19,793 nt of DNA from GCA-2687025 sp964473525 (GTDB lineage Bacteria > Poribacteria > WGA-4E > GCA-2687025): positions 1 to 19,793 of the forward strand of contig CAYYPK010000071.1 of the NCBI GenBank assembly GCA_964473525.1, in the 5' to 3' direction. Below the pieces are notes generated by a model. The model was not told the origin of the DNA and made no database searches. It was given only the letters and a program-made list of their open reading frames with translations. Position numbers and translations under genes: made by a program. Below, in pieces: positions 1 through 7,694 of the stretch. Each line of letters opens with the position of its first letter. The stretch's first letter is position 1.

Positions 1-533
1 GCTGCGTACAGCCCCTGTCGCGTCGCGGTGGGCTTCGTTCGTCCAGCGTAGTGCCCCTGCTCCGCGATGAGGCGGAAGAACTCTCCCTTGGCGTCCTTCT
101 GACGCTGCGTGTACGAGCAGTTGTCGGCGACGGCAATGAACTGGTTGGTGAGGATGTCGATCACTCGGTCGTCGGAAAAGACGGACGCACGGCCCGTCAC
201 GCCGTTGTTTCACACGCAGCCCAAGGGATCACCGTTCATCGCCCAGATGAACAGGGGTTTGCCTTCGTCAGCCGCTCTGACACGCCCTTGCCACAGGTCG
301 GGCTCCCACGGTATCCGCCGCCACTTCTCCTCGTGACCGGCCGCAGTGAGAAACGTGTGCGCCGCCCTGAACTGTTTCTCGGTCTCCATTCCCGCCTCCA
401 CTGCTGCAAGGACCGCAAGCTGTTCGCCGCGCTCGCGCAGGCCCTGCACCGTCGTCTGACCTAGCGTTGCCGTTGGCGTCGCGATGCCAAACGCTACGGC
501 CATCCCAAGTAGGCCCAGGATGTTCACACGCAT
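1..533 (-). CDS. Secreted thioredoxin-like protein, candidate selenoprotein (partial, in-frame UGA)
   Basis: The frame opens at 533, reaches UGA at 210-212, and then continues in the same frame without another stop for 69 codons to the window edge. The downstream part reads like real protein (for example FIAVADNCSYTQRQ, EFFRLIAEQGHYAGRTKP, TRQGLYA). ATG 533 is preferred over ATG 548 because GGAG lies 7 nt before it. The N-terminus is a signal peptide (MRVNILGLLGMAVAFGIATP), so the product is exported. Residues about 75-108 (WRRIPWEPDLWQGRVRAADE, then GKPLFIWAMNGDPLGCV) fit the start of a thioredoxin-like fold, with the UGA as residue 108 in a Cys106-Val-U108 arrangement at the expected redox site. 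I infer selenocysteine there. Alternatives are a nonsense mutation, a sequence error or true termination giving a 107-residue product. The exact function is unknown. Confidence 0.7.
180..209 (-). promoter_or_regulatory. Candidate bacterial SECIS hairpin
   Basis: Directly 3' of the UGA the mRNA can fold GACGG (198-194) against CCGUC (184-180). Two further G-C pairs (193-192 with 188-187) sit above a two-base bulge and close a CGU triloop. The apical loop starts 17-19 nt after the UGA and has G within its first positions, as known bacterial SECIS elements do. A competing hairpin, ACGGC (205-201) with GCCGU (193-189), has a loop that also starts with G but lies only 10 nt after the UGA. Pairing was found by eye with no energy calculation. 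Confidence 0.4.
210..212 (-). other. In-frame UGA, predicted selenocysteine codon
   Basis: UGA interrupts an otherwise open thioredoxin-like frame two residues after a cysteine (G-C-V-UGA-N-N-G). Coding-quality sequence continues in the same frame on both sides, with no frameshift. UGA is a normal stop elsewhere in the window, for example at 8424-8426 and 12602-12604, so genome-wide reassignment is unlikely. Selenocysteine insertion is an inference; the selenocysteine machinery (selA, selB, selC, selD) is not in this window. Confidence 0.55.
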
Positions 534-583
534 ACACAGTCTCCGCATCCCTTAACGGCGCCCCCACGACCCAGGTCGGGGTC

Positions 584-613
584 AGGGTACGCCACTACGG
601 CCATGGTCTGCAA
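584..613 (-). promoter_or_regulatory. Putative promoter of the thioredoxin-like gene
   Basis: On the minus strand, TTGCAG (608-613) and TACCCT (584-589) are separated by 18 nt, matching the TTGnnn/TAnnnT form of the other promoters here. It would give a leader of about 45 nt before ATG 533. A short inverted repeat, CGACC-CA-GGTCG at 567-578, lies just past the expected start site and could be an operator. Motif match only. Confidence 0.35.
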
Positions 614-783
614 ACCGTCTAGGAGGCGGATCGAGGAGCGTGGTCGCGCTAACTACACGTGACCCGATGGCCCCGAGAAGTCGCGCGTCGTCCGTCGGGA
701 TGAGCGGCACTTGCGAAGTAGTGGCACGGAGGCCTGAAGCTCAGAGCGGTTTCGGCCGATAGGTTACTACCATGTCCCCTAAA

Positions 784-808
784 CCCACGTCGGGGACGCT
801 CACGTGGG
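784..808 (-). terminator. Inverted repeat, possible terminator of the deacetylase operon
   Basis: CCCACGT (784-790) and ACGTGGG (802-808) form a perfect 7-bp inverted repeat with an 11-nt loop, 66 nt beyond the stop of the minus-strand deacetylase gene. On that strand it is followed only by TTTA, so it is a weak intrinsic terminator candidate and might instead be a protein-binding palindrome. Confidence 0.3.
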
Positions 809-873
809 TAGGAAACGCAGTCAAACCGGGCGATCCCTACATATCGTCCGGTTTGCCACTCCAGCCTCCGACT

Positions 874-1701
874 TCAACCCCGCGACACCTCTCGATACAG
901 GTCGGCGTATGTTCCTGTCGGCATGCCCGATTCGCGCACGTACCGGAACGTCAGGTCCAGCATTCTCATGTCGGGGTCGAACTGGTCGAGCGACCACGGG
1001 TGCCAGATGAGCGACACGAACGGCGCGCTCTCTGCGACCGCAGCGCCGAGGAGGACGCGGTTGACGGCAAACTCCTCCTCTGGCGTCTCAACGTGCCCGG
1101 TTGGGATCGCCTCGGGACGCTCCGGAGGCCAGAGCGTCAGGCGACGCACCGCCACCTGCGTCGTGTTCTTCAGGATGTTCTCGTGCCAGCCGTGGCCCGG
1201 TAGCTCCCAGAGATCAGGGAAGCCGTCCGCCGCGTAGGTGAACGGCGGGTCGATGGGAGCCGGCAAGCTGTAGTCGTCTCCCCACAGCTGACTGCTGACG
1301 TAGCCGAATCCCGCCTCGGTCATGTGCGCAACTTCCTCGGTGGCGCCGCTCATGGCGTTTGAGAACCCGCAGCCGGGACGTAGCCCAACGCACTCCCGTC
1401 CGAAGGCGTCCTCCAGTACCTGCTTGCCCCGCCGAATCTCAATCTCCCGCTGCTCCGGCGAGGCGGCTGGCCCGCACACTGGATGGTCGCGGAGCATCTT
1501 GTGCGAATAGGTGTGGGACGCCACCTCGAAGAGCGGGTCGTCCAGCAACTCGACGTACTCACGGCGGTTCGCCTCCAGCGTCTTGCCGACGATGAAGAAC
1601 GTCGCGGGCATGTTGTGGCGTCGGTGTGCCTCGACGATCTTACGGCACGCCGCGAGGCAGGCGGGGGATTCCGTGTCGTAAGCGGCGATGTATCGGGTCA
1701 C
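874..1701 (-). CDS. Polysaccharide deacetylase (NodB/CE4-like)
   Basis: This 275-residue protein has the layout of the carbohydrate esterase 4 NodB fold, which removes acetyl groups from N-acetylated sugars using a metal ion. Visible motifs are AAYDTES (6-12) in place of the usual TFDDG, SHTYSH (62-67) with the two metal-binding histidines His63 and His67, LRPGCG (107-112) in the position of the RPPYG loop, and LIWHPW (231-236) near the C-terminus. Motif 1 has Asp9 but Thr-Glu where the second Asp normally stands, as in some divergent family members, so substrate and activity are uncertain. There is no signal peptide, so it is probably cytoplasmic. The start is GTG 1701 with GAGGAG 9 nt upstream. 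The preceding membrane protein gene ends 27 nt away, which suggests co-transcription. Confidence 0.85.
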   Translation of the reverse strand: MTRYIAAYDTESPACLAACRKIVEAHRRHNMPATFFIVGKTLEANRREYVELLDDPLFEVASHTYSHKMLRDHPVCGPAASPEQREIEIRRGKQVLEDAFGRECVGLRPGCGFSNAMSGATEEVAHMTEAGFGYVSSQLWGDDYSLPAPIDPPFTYAADGFPDLWELPGHGWHENILKNTTQVAVRRLTLWPPERPEAIPTGHVETPEEEFAVNRVLLGAAVAESAPFVSLIWHPWSLDQFDPDMRMLDLTFRYVRESGMPTGTYADLYREVSRG

Positions 1702-1728
1702 CCGCGTGGGCTCCTCGGTGGCCCGTGG

Positions 1729-2163
1729 CTACGCGTCGCGTCTGGTGACGGTTGCTGTCTCCGCCTCGACGCTCTCAGGCGGATCGGCGGCCAGCCCACG
1801 CAGTTGCATAGTGAGCGCGTCGATCCTCTCGTTCTGCTCGGCCTGGGTGAGCACCAACTCCGCGATATGCTCCTCCTGCTCGACTCTCGCCTGCTGCAAC
1901 TCGTCGTTCAGCTTCGACAGTTTCTCAGGGTCGGCCTGCGACCACGGGCCACTATCGAACCAGAACAAGTAGATGGCGCGGGCGGAGCACGCCAGCGCGA
2001 ACGCGATCAGCCAGCCCAAGCCCAGTCCCAGAATCGCCGGGAACAACTTCGCGAGAATGAGGACGAACGCCATGGAGGCGACCTGGACGAGCTTCAGGTC
2101 GACGATCGTGAGCTTCCTGACTGTGTGGTTCCACGATCGGACCCATTCGATGATGCCGCGCAT
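1729..2163 (-). CDS. Small membrane protein with C-terminal coiled coil
   Basis: I do not recognise a named family. The 144-residue protein has a short basic N-terminus, one or two hydrophobic segments at about 27-64 (VASMAFVLILAKLF, then ILGLGLGWLIAFALACSA), and a charged, Glu/Gln-rich, probably coiled-coil tail from about 78 to 125 (for example KLSKLNDELQQARVEQEEHI). This predicts an inner-membrane protein whose tail oligomerises or binds a partner. The start is ATG 2163 with GGGAG 10 nt upstream. It lies 27 nt ahead of the deacetylase gene, downstream of a good promoter match at 2217-2245, so the two probably form an operon. A role in envelope polysaccharide handling is only a guess from this neighbour. 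Confidence 0.7.
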   Translation of the reverse strand: MRGIIEWVRSWNHTVRKLTIVDLKLVQVASMAFVLILAKLFPAILGLGLGWLIAFALACSARAIYLFWFDSGPWSQADPEKLSKLNDELQQARVEQEEHIAELVLTQAEQNERIDALTMQLRGLAADPPESVEAETATVTRRDA

Positions 2164-2216
2164 GATCCAGAATCTCCCATTCGGGCGGGTCTGAACTCAG
2201 CCGCTTCGTCGTATCG

Positions 2217-2245
2217 AGTGTAGAGTCGCGTTGCGAGCTCCGCAA
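2217..2245 (-). promoter_or_regulatory. Promoter of the membrane protein/deacetylase operon
   Basis: On the minus strand, TTGCGG (2240-2245) and TACACT (2217-2222) are separated by 17 nt. Transcription would start near 2210, giving a leader of about 47 nt before ATG 2163. The same -35 hexamer and spacing occur in the promoter at 17123-17151. Confidence 0.5.
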
Positions 2246-2254
2246 TGGGAGACG

Positions 2255-2307
2255 CCTTCTCAGCTCGTGGCGGCGCCGGCTCAGAAGGGGCGCGACCCCA
2301 GCGCGCC
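2255..2307 (-). terminator. Hairpins after the PKD/dockerin gene, likely terminator
   Basis: Immediately beyond the stop of the gene ending at 2311, the sequence can form two hairpins. GGCGCG (2289-2294) pairs with CGCGCC (2302-2307) across a 7-nt loop. CCTTCTCAGC (2255-2264) pairs with GCTCAGAAGG (2279-2288) with one mismatch. There is no long U-tract, so this may be a transcript-end structure rather than a classic intrinsic terminator. Confidence 0.4.
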
Positions 2308-2310
2308 TTA

Positions 2311-4872
2311 CTACTTTAGGAGCGTCAGACGCCGCACTTCCCGATAGTCCTCAGCGCGGAACTCGACGAAGTAGGCGCCGGAGGCCATCTCCTCGCCGTG
2401 GTCGTTGCGACCGTCCCAGTGCGCGGCGCGCTCGGGGGAGTCGTGGTACCCCGCTTCACGGGCGCCCAGACGGATGCGTCTGACGGCCCGCCCACGGGCG
2501 TCGAATATCGTGAGGGTGACTTCTCCACCTTCAGCCAACTGGAACGGGATCCACGTCTCGGGATTGAACGGGTTTGGGTAGTTTGGGTGTAGGGCTGACT
2601 CCGCGGGAGCCGAGGAAGGCACGAGCGCTTTGAGGTTCGCAACGCCACGACGGAACTCCTCGCCGCGATCAGTGACGCCCTCTGCCTCGGCGAGCCAGGT
2701 CTTCACCATTGGCGCCTGCTCGACGCCCGGCTTCGCAGGCGCGGCCAGGTTGAGCGACTCGCCAAAGTGCGCGGCCACGAACACGAGGTCGACGATGTTC
2801 ACGACACCGTCTCTGGTGACATCGCCCGGTAACGGGGGGCCCTCCGCGCCTGTCACGCTCCCGAAGTCCCACGCGACGGACACCAGATCCACGATGTCGA
2901 TCACGTCGTCGCCGTTGACGTCCCAGGGGAGTGCCTCACGGACGGCGATGCTCAGCGCCGTTGAGACCACGTCGTCCTCCGTCGCCGCACTAACAACGAT
3001 CATGTAGGGATCGTCGCGCGCCTGATCGAAGTCGGGCAGAATCCGCAGAGCGGCCTGCGCTTCGGGAGAGGCGTCCGCTTGGCCCATGAGCGACGCCATC
3101 TGGGCGAGTTCGCCGAGCTCAACGGAAAGGTCGACCGGGGCGCTTCCCATATCGGAGGCCGTTAGCTGTATGTCGAGTACTTCGCCTTCTCTAACGGCGA
3201 ACTCCTCCGCGGTCGCGTCCTGAGATGTCGCGCTGATGACTATCGTGGGCAGCACGAGCAGCATAAAGCTCGCCGTCGCGGCGAACCCGAGGTCGTCTGT
3301 CGCCGTCAACGTGACGTACCTCACGCCTGGGTCGGTGAACGCATGGCCGGCGAGATCCTGTCCGCTCGTCGCCCCGTCTCCAAAGTCCCAGCGAAAGTCG
3401 ACCAGCTGTCCAAACCGCGCTGAGCTGCGCGAGGCGTCGAACGTCAGGTGCTCTCCGACCGTGGCGAGGGGGTTGTCGAGACCCCCGATGCCGAGCGAGC
3501 GTTCCAGCGCGTTCAGTTCGAGTGGGTCGTGGCGGCTGATGTCGATCTTCGGCGTGACGCGCGGCGTGGGCCCCTGGGTGAAGCCAGAGCCGACCTTCGC
3601 GATGAGCGTGTCCGTCGCGGTCTGTCCGTCGTCATCGGTAACGGTGAGAGTTACGGTGTATGTGCCACCGATGAACGGGCCGGGACCGGCATAGTCGTGC
3701 GCGACCACGGCGCCGACAGCCACGGAGCCGTCTCCGAACTCCCAGTCGTATCGTGCGATGGCGCCGTCCGCGTCCCACGAAGCGGACCCGTCCACCTCTA
3801 TGCGCGATGCCCCCGTCGTGAATGCCGCCACGTCCTCGCCGCCCACGTGTAATACCGCGACCGGTGGCGCGGGCGCGACGAAGAACTGCACGGCAGCGGC
3901 GACCGGCGGATCCAGCACAAGCCCGCGCTCGTCGATCAACGTGACGTGCGCCACCGTCGACACACCGTCGCGCAGGCCCTCAATGGTATCGCCGTCAGCG
4001 CCTCGCACGACCACGCCACCGGGCGCGCCGGTGTCCTCGAGCGGTTCGTCGAGACGCCAATGCCAGCCGCCGATCGGGTTGACTATGTCCACAACGAGAG
4101 GCACGGACGTGGTTCCGCCTGGAAACACCTCGCCCGGGGCTGGGGAGGCAACCGACAGCTGCGGCGCCGCGCCCACAGAGACCGTGACGCTCTCAATCAC
4201 GTCTGGGGCGAGCATCCCGCGGGCGCCGTTCGTCAGACCCACATAGATCGTGTGCGTAGATCGGTCGTGCAAACCGACGACGGTCGTTCTGTCTCCCGAC
4301 GGCACGTGGACGCCGCTTCCGGTGGCGCCCAGAGACGGGTCGTCGAGCCACCAGCTCCATCCGCTGACGTGGTCGCCCATGTCGACAGTCAACGTGACTG
4401 AGTCTGAACCGGCGCCCAGCTGTGCTCCCGTTTCTGGGGCGACGATGCTGACCTGAGAGGCCAACGAGGGTACCGACACCCAGACACTTGCGTGCGCCTG
4501 CTCCAGCTCCCGCTCGGTGACGGTGTGCGTGGTCTCGCCAACATGCGCGCGGTCGGGGTGTTTTGCCGTGACCGTGATGGTGTCTCCGACTTCTGCGACC
4601 GGCGCGGAGGAATCGGTGCGCAGGACAGAATAGACCCCGTGGCCACCAGCGATGCCGGTCGTTGCAGCACGCTCCCAGCCACGAGTTTGATTGCGCACCA
4701 CGACGGTCCAGCCGTCTAGCGGAGCCCGGTTGGCGTTCACCACTGCGCCCGTGACGGCCAGGACATGAGTCGCCGCGCGTGGCGCTTCTTGGGCGTCGGC
4801 CCCTAGCGCCAGGCCTAGAAGACAACCTGACAGAGACACGATCGCGCGTCGTCGTACCCGCCAGGCCTGCAT
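2311..4872 (-). CDS. Exported PKD- and dockerin-containing surface protein with C-terminal sorting domain
   Basis: The product is 853 residues from ATG 4872, chosen because a long purine-rich site (AGGAAGGAAGG) ends 2 nt upstream and a signal peptide starts there (basic MQAWRVRRR, then a hydrophobic stretch ending near ALGADAQ). Order of parts: an N-terminal beta domain with a VTGAVVNA start (about 35-135); two related domains at about 140-235 and 238-330 with matching SGWSWWLDDP and GGWHWRLDEP segments; PKD domains at about 340-425 (RYDWEFGDGS) and 464-540 (DFRWDFGDGA); a dockerin-type calcium-binding pair at about 648-704 (DVNGDDVIDIVDLV, GDVTRDGVVNIVDLV); and a FlgD-like sorting domain from about 761, beginning LHPNYPNPFNPETW. 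It is presumably secreted and surface-attached. It has no visible catalytic domain, so the ligand is unknown. It begins 43 nt after clpB and may share its transcript. Confidence 0.85.
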   Translation of the reverse strand: MQAWRVRRRAIVSLSGCLLGLALGADAQEAPRAATHVLAVTGAVVNANRAPLDGWTVVVRNQTRGWERAATTGIAGGHGVYSVLRTDSSAPVAEVGDTITVTAKHPDRAHVGETTHTVTERELEQAHASVWVSVPSLASQVSIVAPETGAQLGAGSDSVTLTVDMGDHVSGWSWWLDDPSLGATGSGVHVPSGDRTTVVGLHDRSTHTIYVGLTNGARGMLAPDVIESVTVSVGAAPQLSVASPAPGEVFPGGTTSVPLVVDIVNPIGGWHWRLDEPLEDTGAPGGVVVRGADGDTIEGLRDGVSTVAHVTLIDERGLVLDPPVAAAVQFFVAPAPPVAVLHVGGEDVAAFTTGASRIEVDGSASWDADGAIARYDWEFGDGSVAVGAVVAHDYAGPGPFIGGTYTVTLTVTDDDGQTATDTLIAKVGSGFTQGPTPRVTPKIDISRHDPLELNALERSLGIGGLDNPLATVGEHLTFDASRSSARFGQLVDFRWDFGDGATSGQDLAGHAFTDPGVRYVTLTATDDLGFAATASFMLLVLPTIVISATSQDATAEEFAVREGEVLDIQLTASDMGSAPVDLSVELGELAQMASLMGQADASPEAQAALRILPDFDQARDDPYMIVVSAATEDDVVSTALSIAVREALPWDVNGDDVIDIVDLVSVAWDFGSVTGAEGPPLPGDVTRDGVVNIVDLVFVAAHFGESLNLAAPAKPGVEQAPMVKTWLAEAEGVTDRGEEFRRGVANLKALVPSSAPAESALHPNYPNPFNPETWIPFQLAEGGEVTLTIFDARGRAVRRIRLGAREAGYHDSPERAAHWDGRNDHGEEMASGAYFVEFRAEDYREVRRLTLLK

Positions 4873-4915
4873 CGCCTTCCTTCCTCGCTCCTTGCGCCGC
4901 GCGGCTACTCTGTCA

Positions 4916-7507
4916 TCACGTTGTGGCAGGTGCGCGCGTGTCTTGGGTGAACGCGATGCCCGCGTCTCCAACGCCAACGGTCACTGAATCCCCGTCCACG
5001 AACGACCCCTGGAGCATCTCGATCGCCAGCGGGTCGAGGACCGAGCGTTGGAACAGCCTACGCAGCGGACGGGCGCCGTACGTCGGGTCGTACCCGTTTT
5101 CCGCGAGCCACGACCGCGCCTCACCGGACAGCGTGAGGTCGATGTGCCTCTCGACGACGCGCTCGCGCAGATCGGCGAACTCCAGGTCGACAATCTCCGC
5201 GATGGCATCCTGCGACAGCCGCTCGAACAGGATTGTGTCGTCCACGCGGTTCAGGAACTCCGGGCGGAACGAGTCGCGCAGGTCCTCCATCACCTTGTCC
5301 CGCACGCTCTCCACGCTGTCCCCCGTCTGTAGCCAATGACTGCCGATGTTCGACGTCATGATGACGACGGTGTTGCGGAAGTCGACCGTGCGGCCCTTGC
5401 TGTCCGTCATGCGCCCGTCGTCGAGCAGTTGCAGGAGGGCGTTGAACACCTCCGGGTGCGCCTTCTCGATCTCGTCGAACAGGACGACCGAGTAGGGCTT
5501 ACGACGTACCGCCTCCGTGAGCTGCCCTCCCTCGTCGTGCCCGATGTATCCGGGAGGGGCGCCGATGAGTCGAGCGACGGAGTGCTGCTCCATGTACTCA
5601 CTCATGTCGACGCGGGTCATGGCGTCCGGTGAGTCGAACAGGAACTCGGCGAGCGCCTTGGCGAGATGCGTCTTACCCACGCCCGTCGGTCCAAGGAAGA
5701 TGAAAGACCCGATGGGACGCTGGCTGTCTTGGAGCCCCGCGCGGGCGCGGCGTATCGCGTTGGACACCGTGCCCACGGCTTCGTCCTGGCCGACAACGGA
5801 CTGCCGCAAGCCCTCCTCCATGTGGATGAGCTTGTGCACCTCGCTCTCCAACATGCGGGAGACGGGGATGCCCGTCCACGACGAGATGACCTCGGCGATC
5901 TCGTCGGGCGTAACCTCCTCCTTGAGCATCGGCTCGGTGTCTTGCTCCTGCTGCTTGAGTTCTTCCAGCTTCGCCTCGGCGTCGGGAATCTCGCCGTAGC
6001 GTATGCGGCTGGCGCGGTCGAAGTCGCTGCGGCGCGCCGCCTGCTCGCTCTCGACCTTGAGCTGCTCTACGCGCTCCATGATCTCCCGCTGCTCTTCGAT
6101 GACGCCCTTCTCGCTCGCCCAGCGCAGCTTGAGCGCCTTCGCCTGCTCCGCGATCTCCGACAACTCGTCGTTCAGCCGGTCGAGCCGTTCGCGCGACGCT
6201 GCATCCGTCTCGATCTCCAGAGCGCGCTGCTCGATCTGTAGCTGCGTCATGCGGCGCTCCACCTCGTCGATCTCGACTGGAACGCTGTCGATCTCCATAC
6301 GCAACCGTGACGACGCCTCGTCGATCAGGTCCACAGCCTTATCGGGCAAGAAACGGTCGCTGATGTAGCGGTGCGAGAGCGTCGCGGCGGCCACCAGCGA
6401 GCCGTCCTGAATGCGCACTCCGTGGTGCACCTCGTACCGCTCCTTGAGACCGCGCAGGATGGCGACCGTCTCCTCGACGTTCGGCTCCTCGACCATGACG
6501 GGCTGGAACCGCCGTTCGAGCGCGGCGTCTTTCTCAATGTGCTTGCGGTACTCGTCGAGAGTCGTCGCGCCGACACAGCGTAGCTCGCCACGCGCGAGGG
6601 CGGGCTTCAGCATGTTCGACGCGTCCATGGCTCCCTCGCCGGCGCCCGCGCCGACGATCGTGTGCAGCTCGTCTATGAACAGGATGACGTCGCCGTCCGC
6701 CTTCTCGACCTCCTTGAGGACCGCCTTCAGCCTGTCCTCGAACTCGCCCCGGAACTTCGACCCGGCCACCAGGGCCCCCATGTCGAGACCCATGAGCCGC
6801 TTGTCCGTGAGCGTCTCAGGCACGTCGCCCGCTACGATCCGCTGTGCGAGACCCTCGGCAATAGCGGTCTTGCCAACGCCCGGCTCGCCGATAAGCACTG
6901 GGTTGTTCTTCGTGCGCCGCGATAGCACCTGCATGACCCGCCGCACCTCGGTGTCACGCCCGATGACCGGGTCCAACTGGCCTTGACGCGCCATCTCCGT
7001 GTAGTCACGCGCGAACCGCTCCAGCGACTGATACTTGTCTTCGGCGTTGGGATCCTCGACCTTCTGCCCGCCTCGAATGCTCTCCAGCGCATCCAGTATC
7101 TTCGCCGCCGAGATACCGTGCTTACGCAGGAGCTTGCCCGCCGCGGAGTCCTTGTCCCTCGCCGTGGCGATAAGCAGATGCTCCGTGCTCATGTAGGCGT
7201 CTTCGAGTTCCTGCGCCTCTTTCCAGGCGCCGTCTAATATGCGCCGTGTCGATGTCGAGAAATACAGATCCGCCGCGAGGCCCTGGACGCGCGCCTTCTT
7301 GTCCAACTCCTCCTGAGCGGCTTCCTTCACGCGGGCGATGTCTGCCCCGACGCTCGTCACAATGGCGGGTGTCGGCGCGCCTTCTTGAGTCAGGAGCGCC
7401 ATCAGCAGATGTTCCGGGCTGACCTCCGCGTGCTCGGCGTCCTTGGCTAGCTCCTGCGCGTTCCCCAGGGCTTCCTGAGACTTTACGGTGAAGCGGTCCA
7501 TCCGCAT
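4916..7507 (-). CDS. clpB: ATP-dependent chaperone ClpB
   Basis: At 863 residues this is a full-length ClpB disaggregase, the AAA+ hexamer that threads aggregated protein together with DnaK. Visible parts are the Clp N-domain (about 5-145), the first AAA+ module with Walker A GEPGVGKT at about 204 and Walker B-like ILFIDELHT, a long coiled-coil middle domain (about 405-525), the second module with Walker A GPTGVGKT at about 604 and VVLFDEIEKAHP, and a C-terminal small domain containing YGARPLRRL. The middle domain separates it from ClpA and ClpX types. The start is ATG 7507 with GGAGG 8 nt upstream. No CIRCE or HAIR heat-shock operator is visible, but a tandem repeat at 7546-7570 lies upstream. 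Cytoplasmic. Confidence 0.97.
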   Translation of the reverse strand: MRMDRFTVKSQEALGNAQELAKDAEHAEVSPEHLLMALLTQEGAPTPAIVTSVGADIARVKEAAQEELDKKARVQGLAADLYFSTSTRRILDGAWKEAQELEDAYMSTEHLLIATARDKDSAAGKLLRKHGISAAKILDALESIRGGQKVEDPNAEDKYQSLERFARDYTEMARQGQLDPVIGRDTEVRRVMQVLSRRTKNNPVLIGEPGVGKTAIAEGLAQRIVAGDVPETLTDKRLMGLDMGALVAGSKFRGEFEDRLKAVLKEVEKADGDVILFIDELHTIVGAGAGEGAMDASNMLKPALARGELRCVGATTLDEYRKHIEKDAALERRFQPVMVEEPNVEETVAILRGLKERYEVHHGVRIQDGSLVAAATLSHRYISDRFLPDKAVDLIDEASSRLRMEIDSVPVEIDEVERRMTQLQIEQRALEIETDAASRERLDRLNDELSEIAEQAKALKLRWASEKGVIEEQREIMERVEQLKVESEQAARRSDFDRASRIRYGEIPDAEAKLEELKQQEQDTEPMLKEEVTPDEIAEVISSWTGIPVSRMLESEVHKLIHMEEGLRQSVVGQDEAVGTVSNAIRRARAGLQDSQRPIGSFIFLGPTGVGKTHLAKALAEFLFDSPDAMTRVDMSEYMEQHSVARLIGAPPGYIGHDEGGQLTEAVRRKPYSVVLFDEIEKAHPEVFNALLQLLDDGRMTDSKGRTVDFRNTVVIMTSNIGSHWLQTGDSVESVRDKVMEDLRDSFRPEFLNRVDDTILFERLSQDAIAEIVDLEFADLRERVVERHIDLTLSGEARSWLAENGYDPTYGARPLRRLFQRSVLDPLAIEMLQGSFVDGDSVTVGVGDAGIAFTQDTRAPATT

Positions 7508-7545
7508 GTGTCGTGCCCTCCGCTATGAACTAATGCGATCCGTCG

Positions 7546-7570
7546 CCTTCGATGTCCTTCGATGACATCG
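7546..7570. repeat. Tandem direct repeat and palindrome upstream of clpB
   Basis: CCTTCGATG occurs at 7546-7554 and again at 7556-7564, a spacing of 10 bp or one helical turn. The second copy runs into the perfect palindrome CGATG-A-CATCG (7560-7570). The element lies 39-63 bp upstream of the clpB start in the divergent clpB/thiamine pyrophosphokinase spacer, so it could bind a regulator. No protein partner is known. Confidence 0.4.
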
Positions 7571-7659
7571 GACGCAACGTCCGTACCACCCGCCGAATCC
7601 CCTGAGAATGCGGCTTGGCGGGCGCCGCCTACGCGACATCATGCCAGATTGACACGCGA

Positions 7660-7688
7660 TTGTCGCGCTCGCGTTGCGGCTGTAGACT
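7660..7688 (+). promoter_or_regulatory. Promoter of thiamine pyrophosphokinase gene, probably leaderless
   Basis: TTGTCG (7660-7665), 17 nt, then TGTAGACT, whose -10 hexamer TAGACT is at 7683-7688. Exactly 6 nt separate the -10 box from ATG 7695, so transcription should begin at or next to the start codon. No Shine-Dalgarno sequence is present. The promoter at 17461-17489 has the same hexamers, spacer and 6-nt offset. Confidence 0.6.
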
Positions 7689-7694
7689 TCCAGC

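Larger units (their letters stand above)
549..873. other. Intergenic region, 325 nt
   Basis: This separates the 3' end of the deacetylase gene from the 5' end of the thioredoxin-like gene, both on the minus strand. It holds the putative promoter at 584-613 and the inverted repeat at 784-808. Frames crossing it on the plus strand lack a convincing ribosome binding site and recognisable protein features, so I call no gene here. Confidence 0.5.

Noticed and set aside
1..212. Genome-wide reassignment of UGA to an amino acid
   Set aside because: UGA is the natural stop of several intact genes here (8424-8426, 10340-10342, 12602-12604, 17802-17804).
2311..4977. Longer start of the PKD/dockerin protein at 4977
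   Set aside because: It would overlap the end of clpB by 62 nt. The signal peptide and excellent ribosome site lie at 4872.
5666..6241. Long plus-strand frame opposite clpB
   Set aside because: Leu/Arg-rich shadow of the clpB coiled-coil region.
7649..7654. Perfect TTGACA -35 box upstream of thiamine pyrophosphokinase
   Set aside because: No -10 box 16-18 nt downstream. TTGTCG at 7660 pairs properly with TAGACT.
7508..7694. CIRCE or HAIR heat-shock operator for clpB, or a thiamine riboswitch
   Set aside because: Neither consensus is present, and the predicted start site leaves no leader for a riboswitch.
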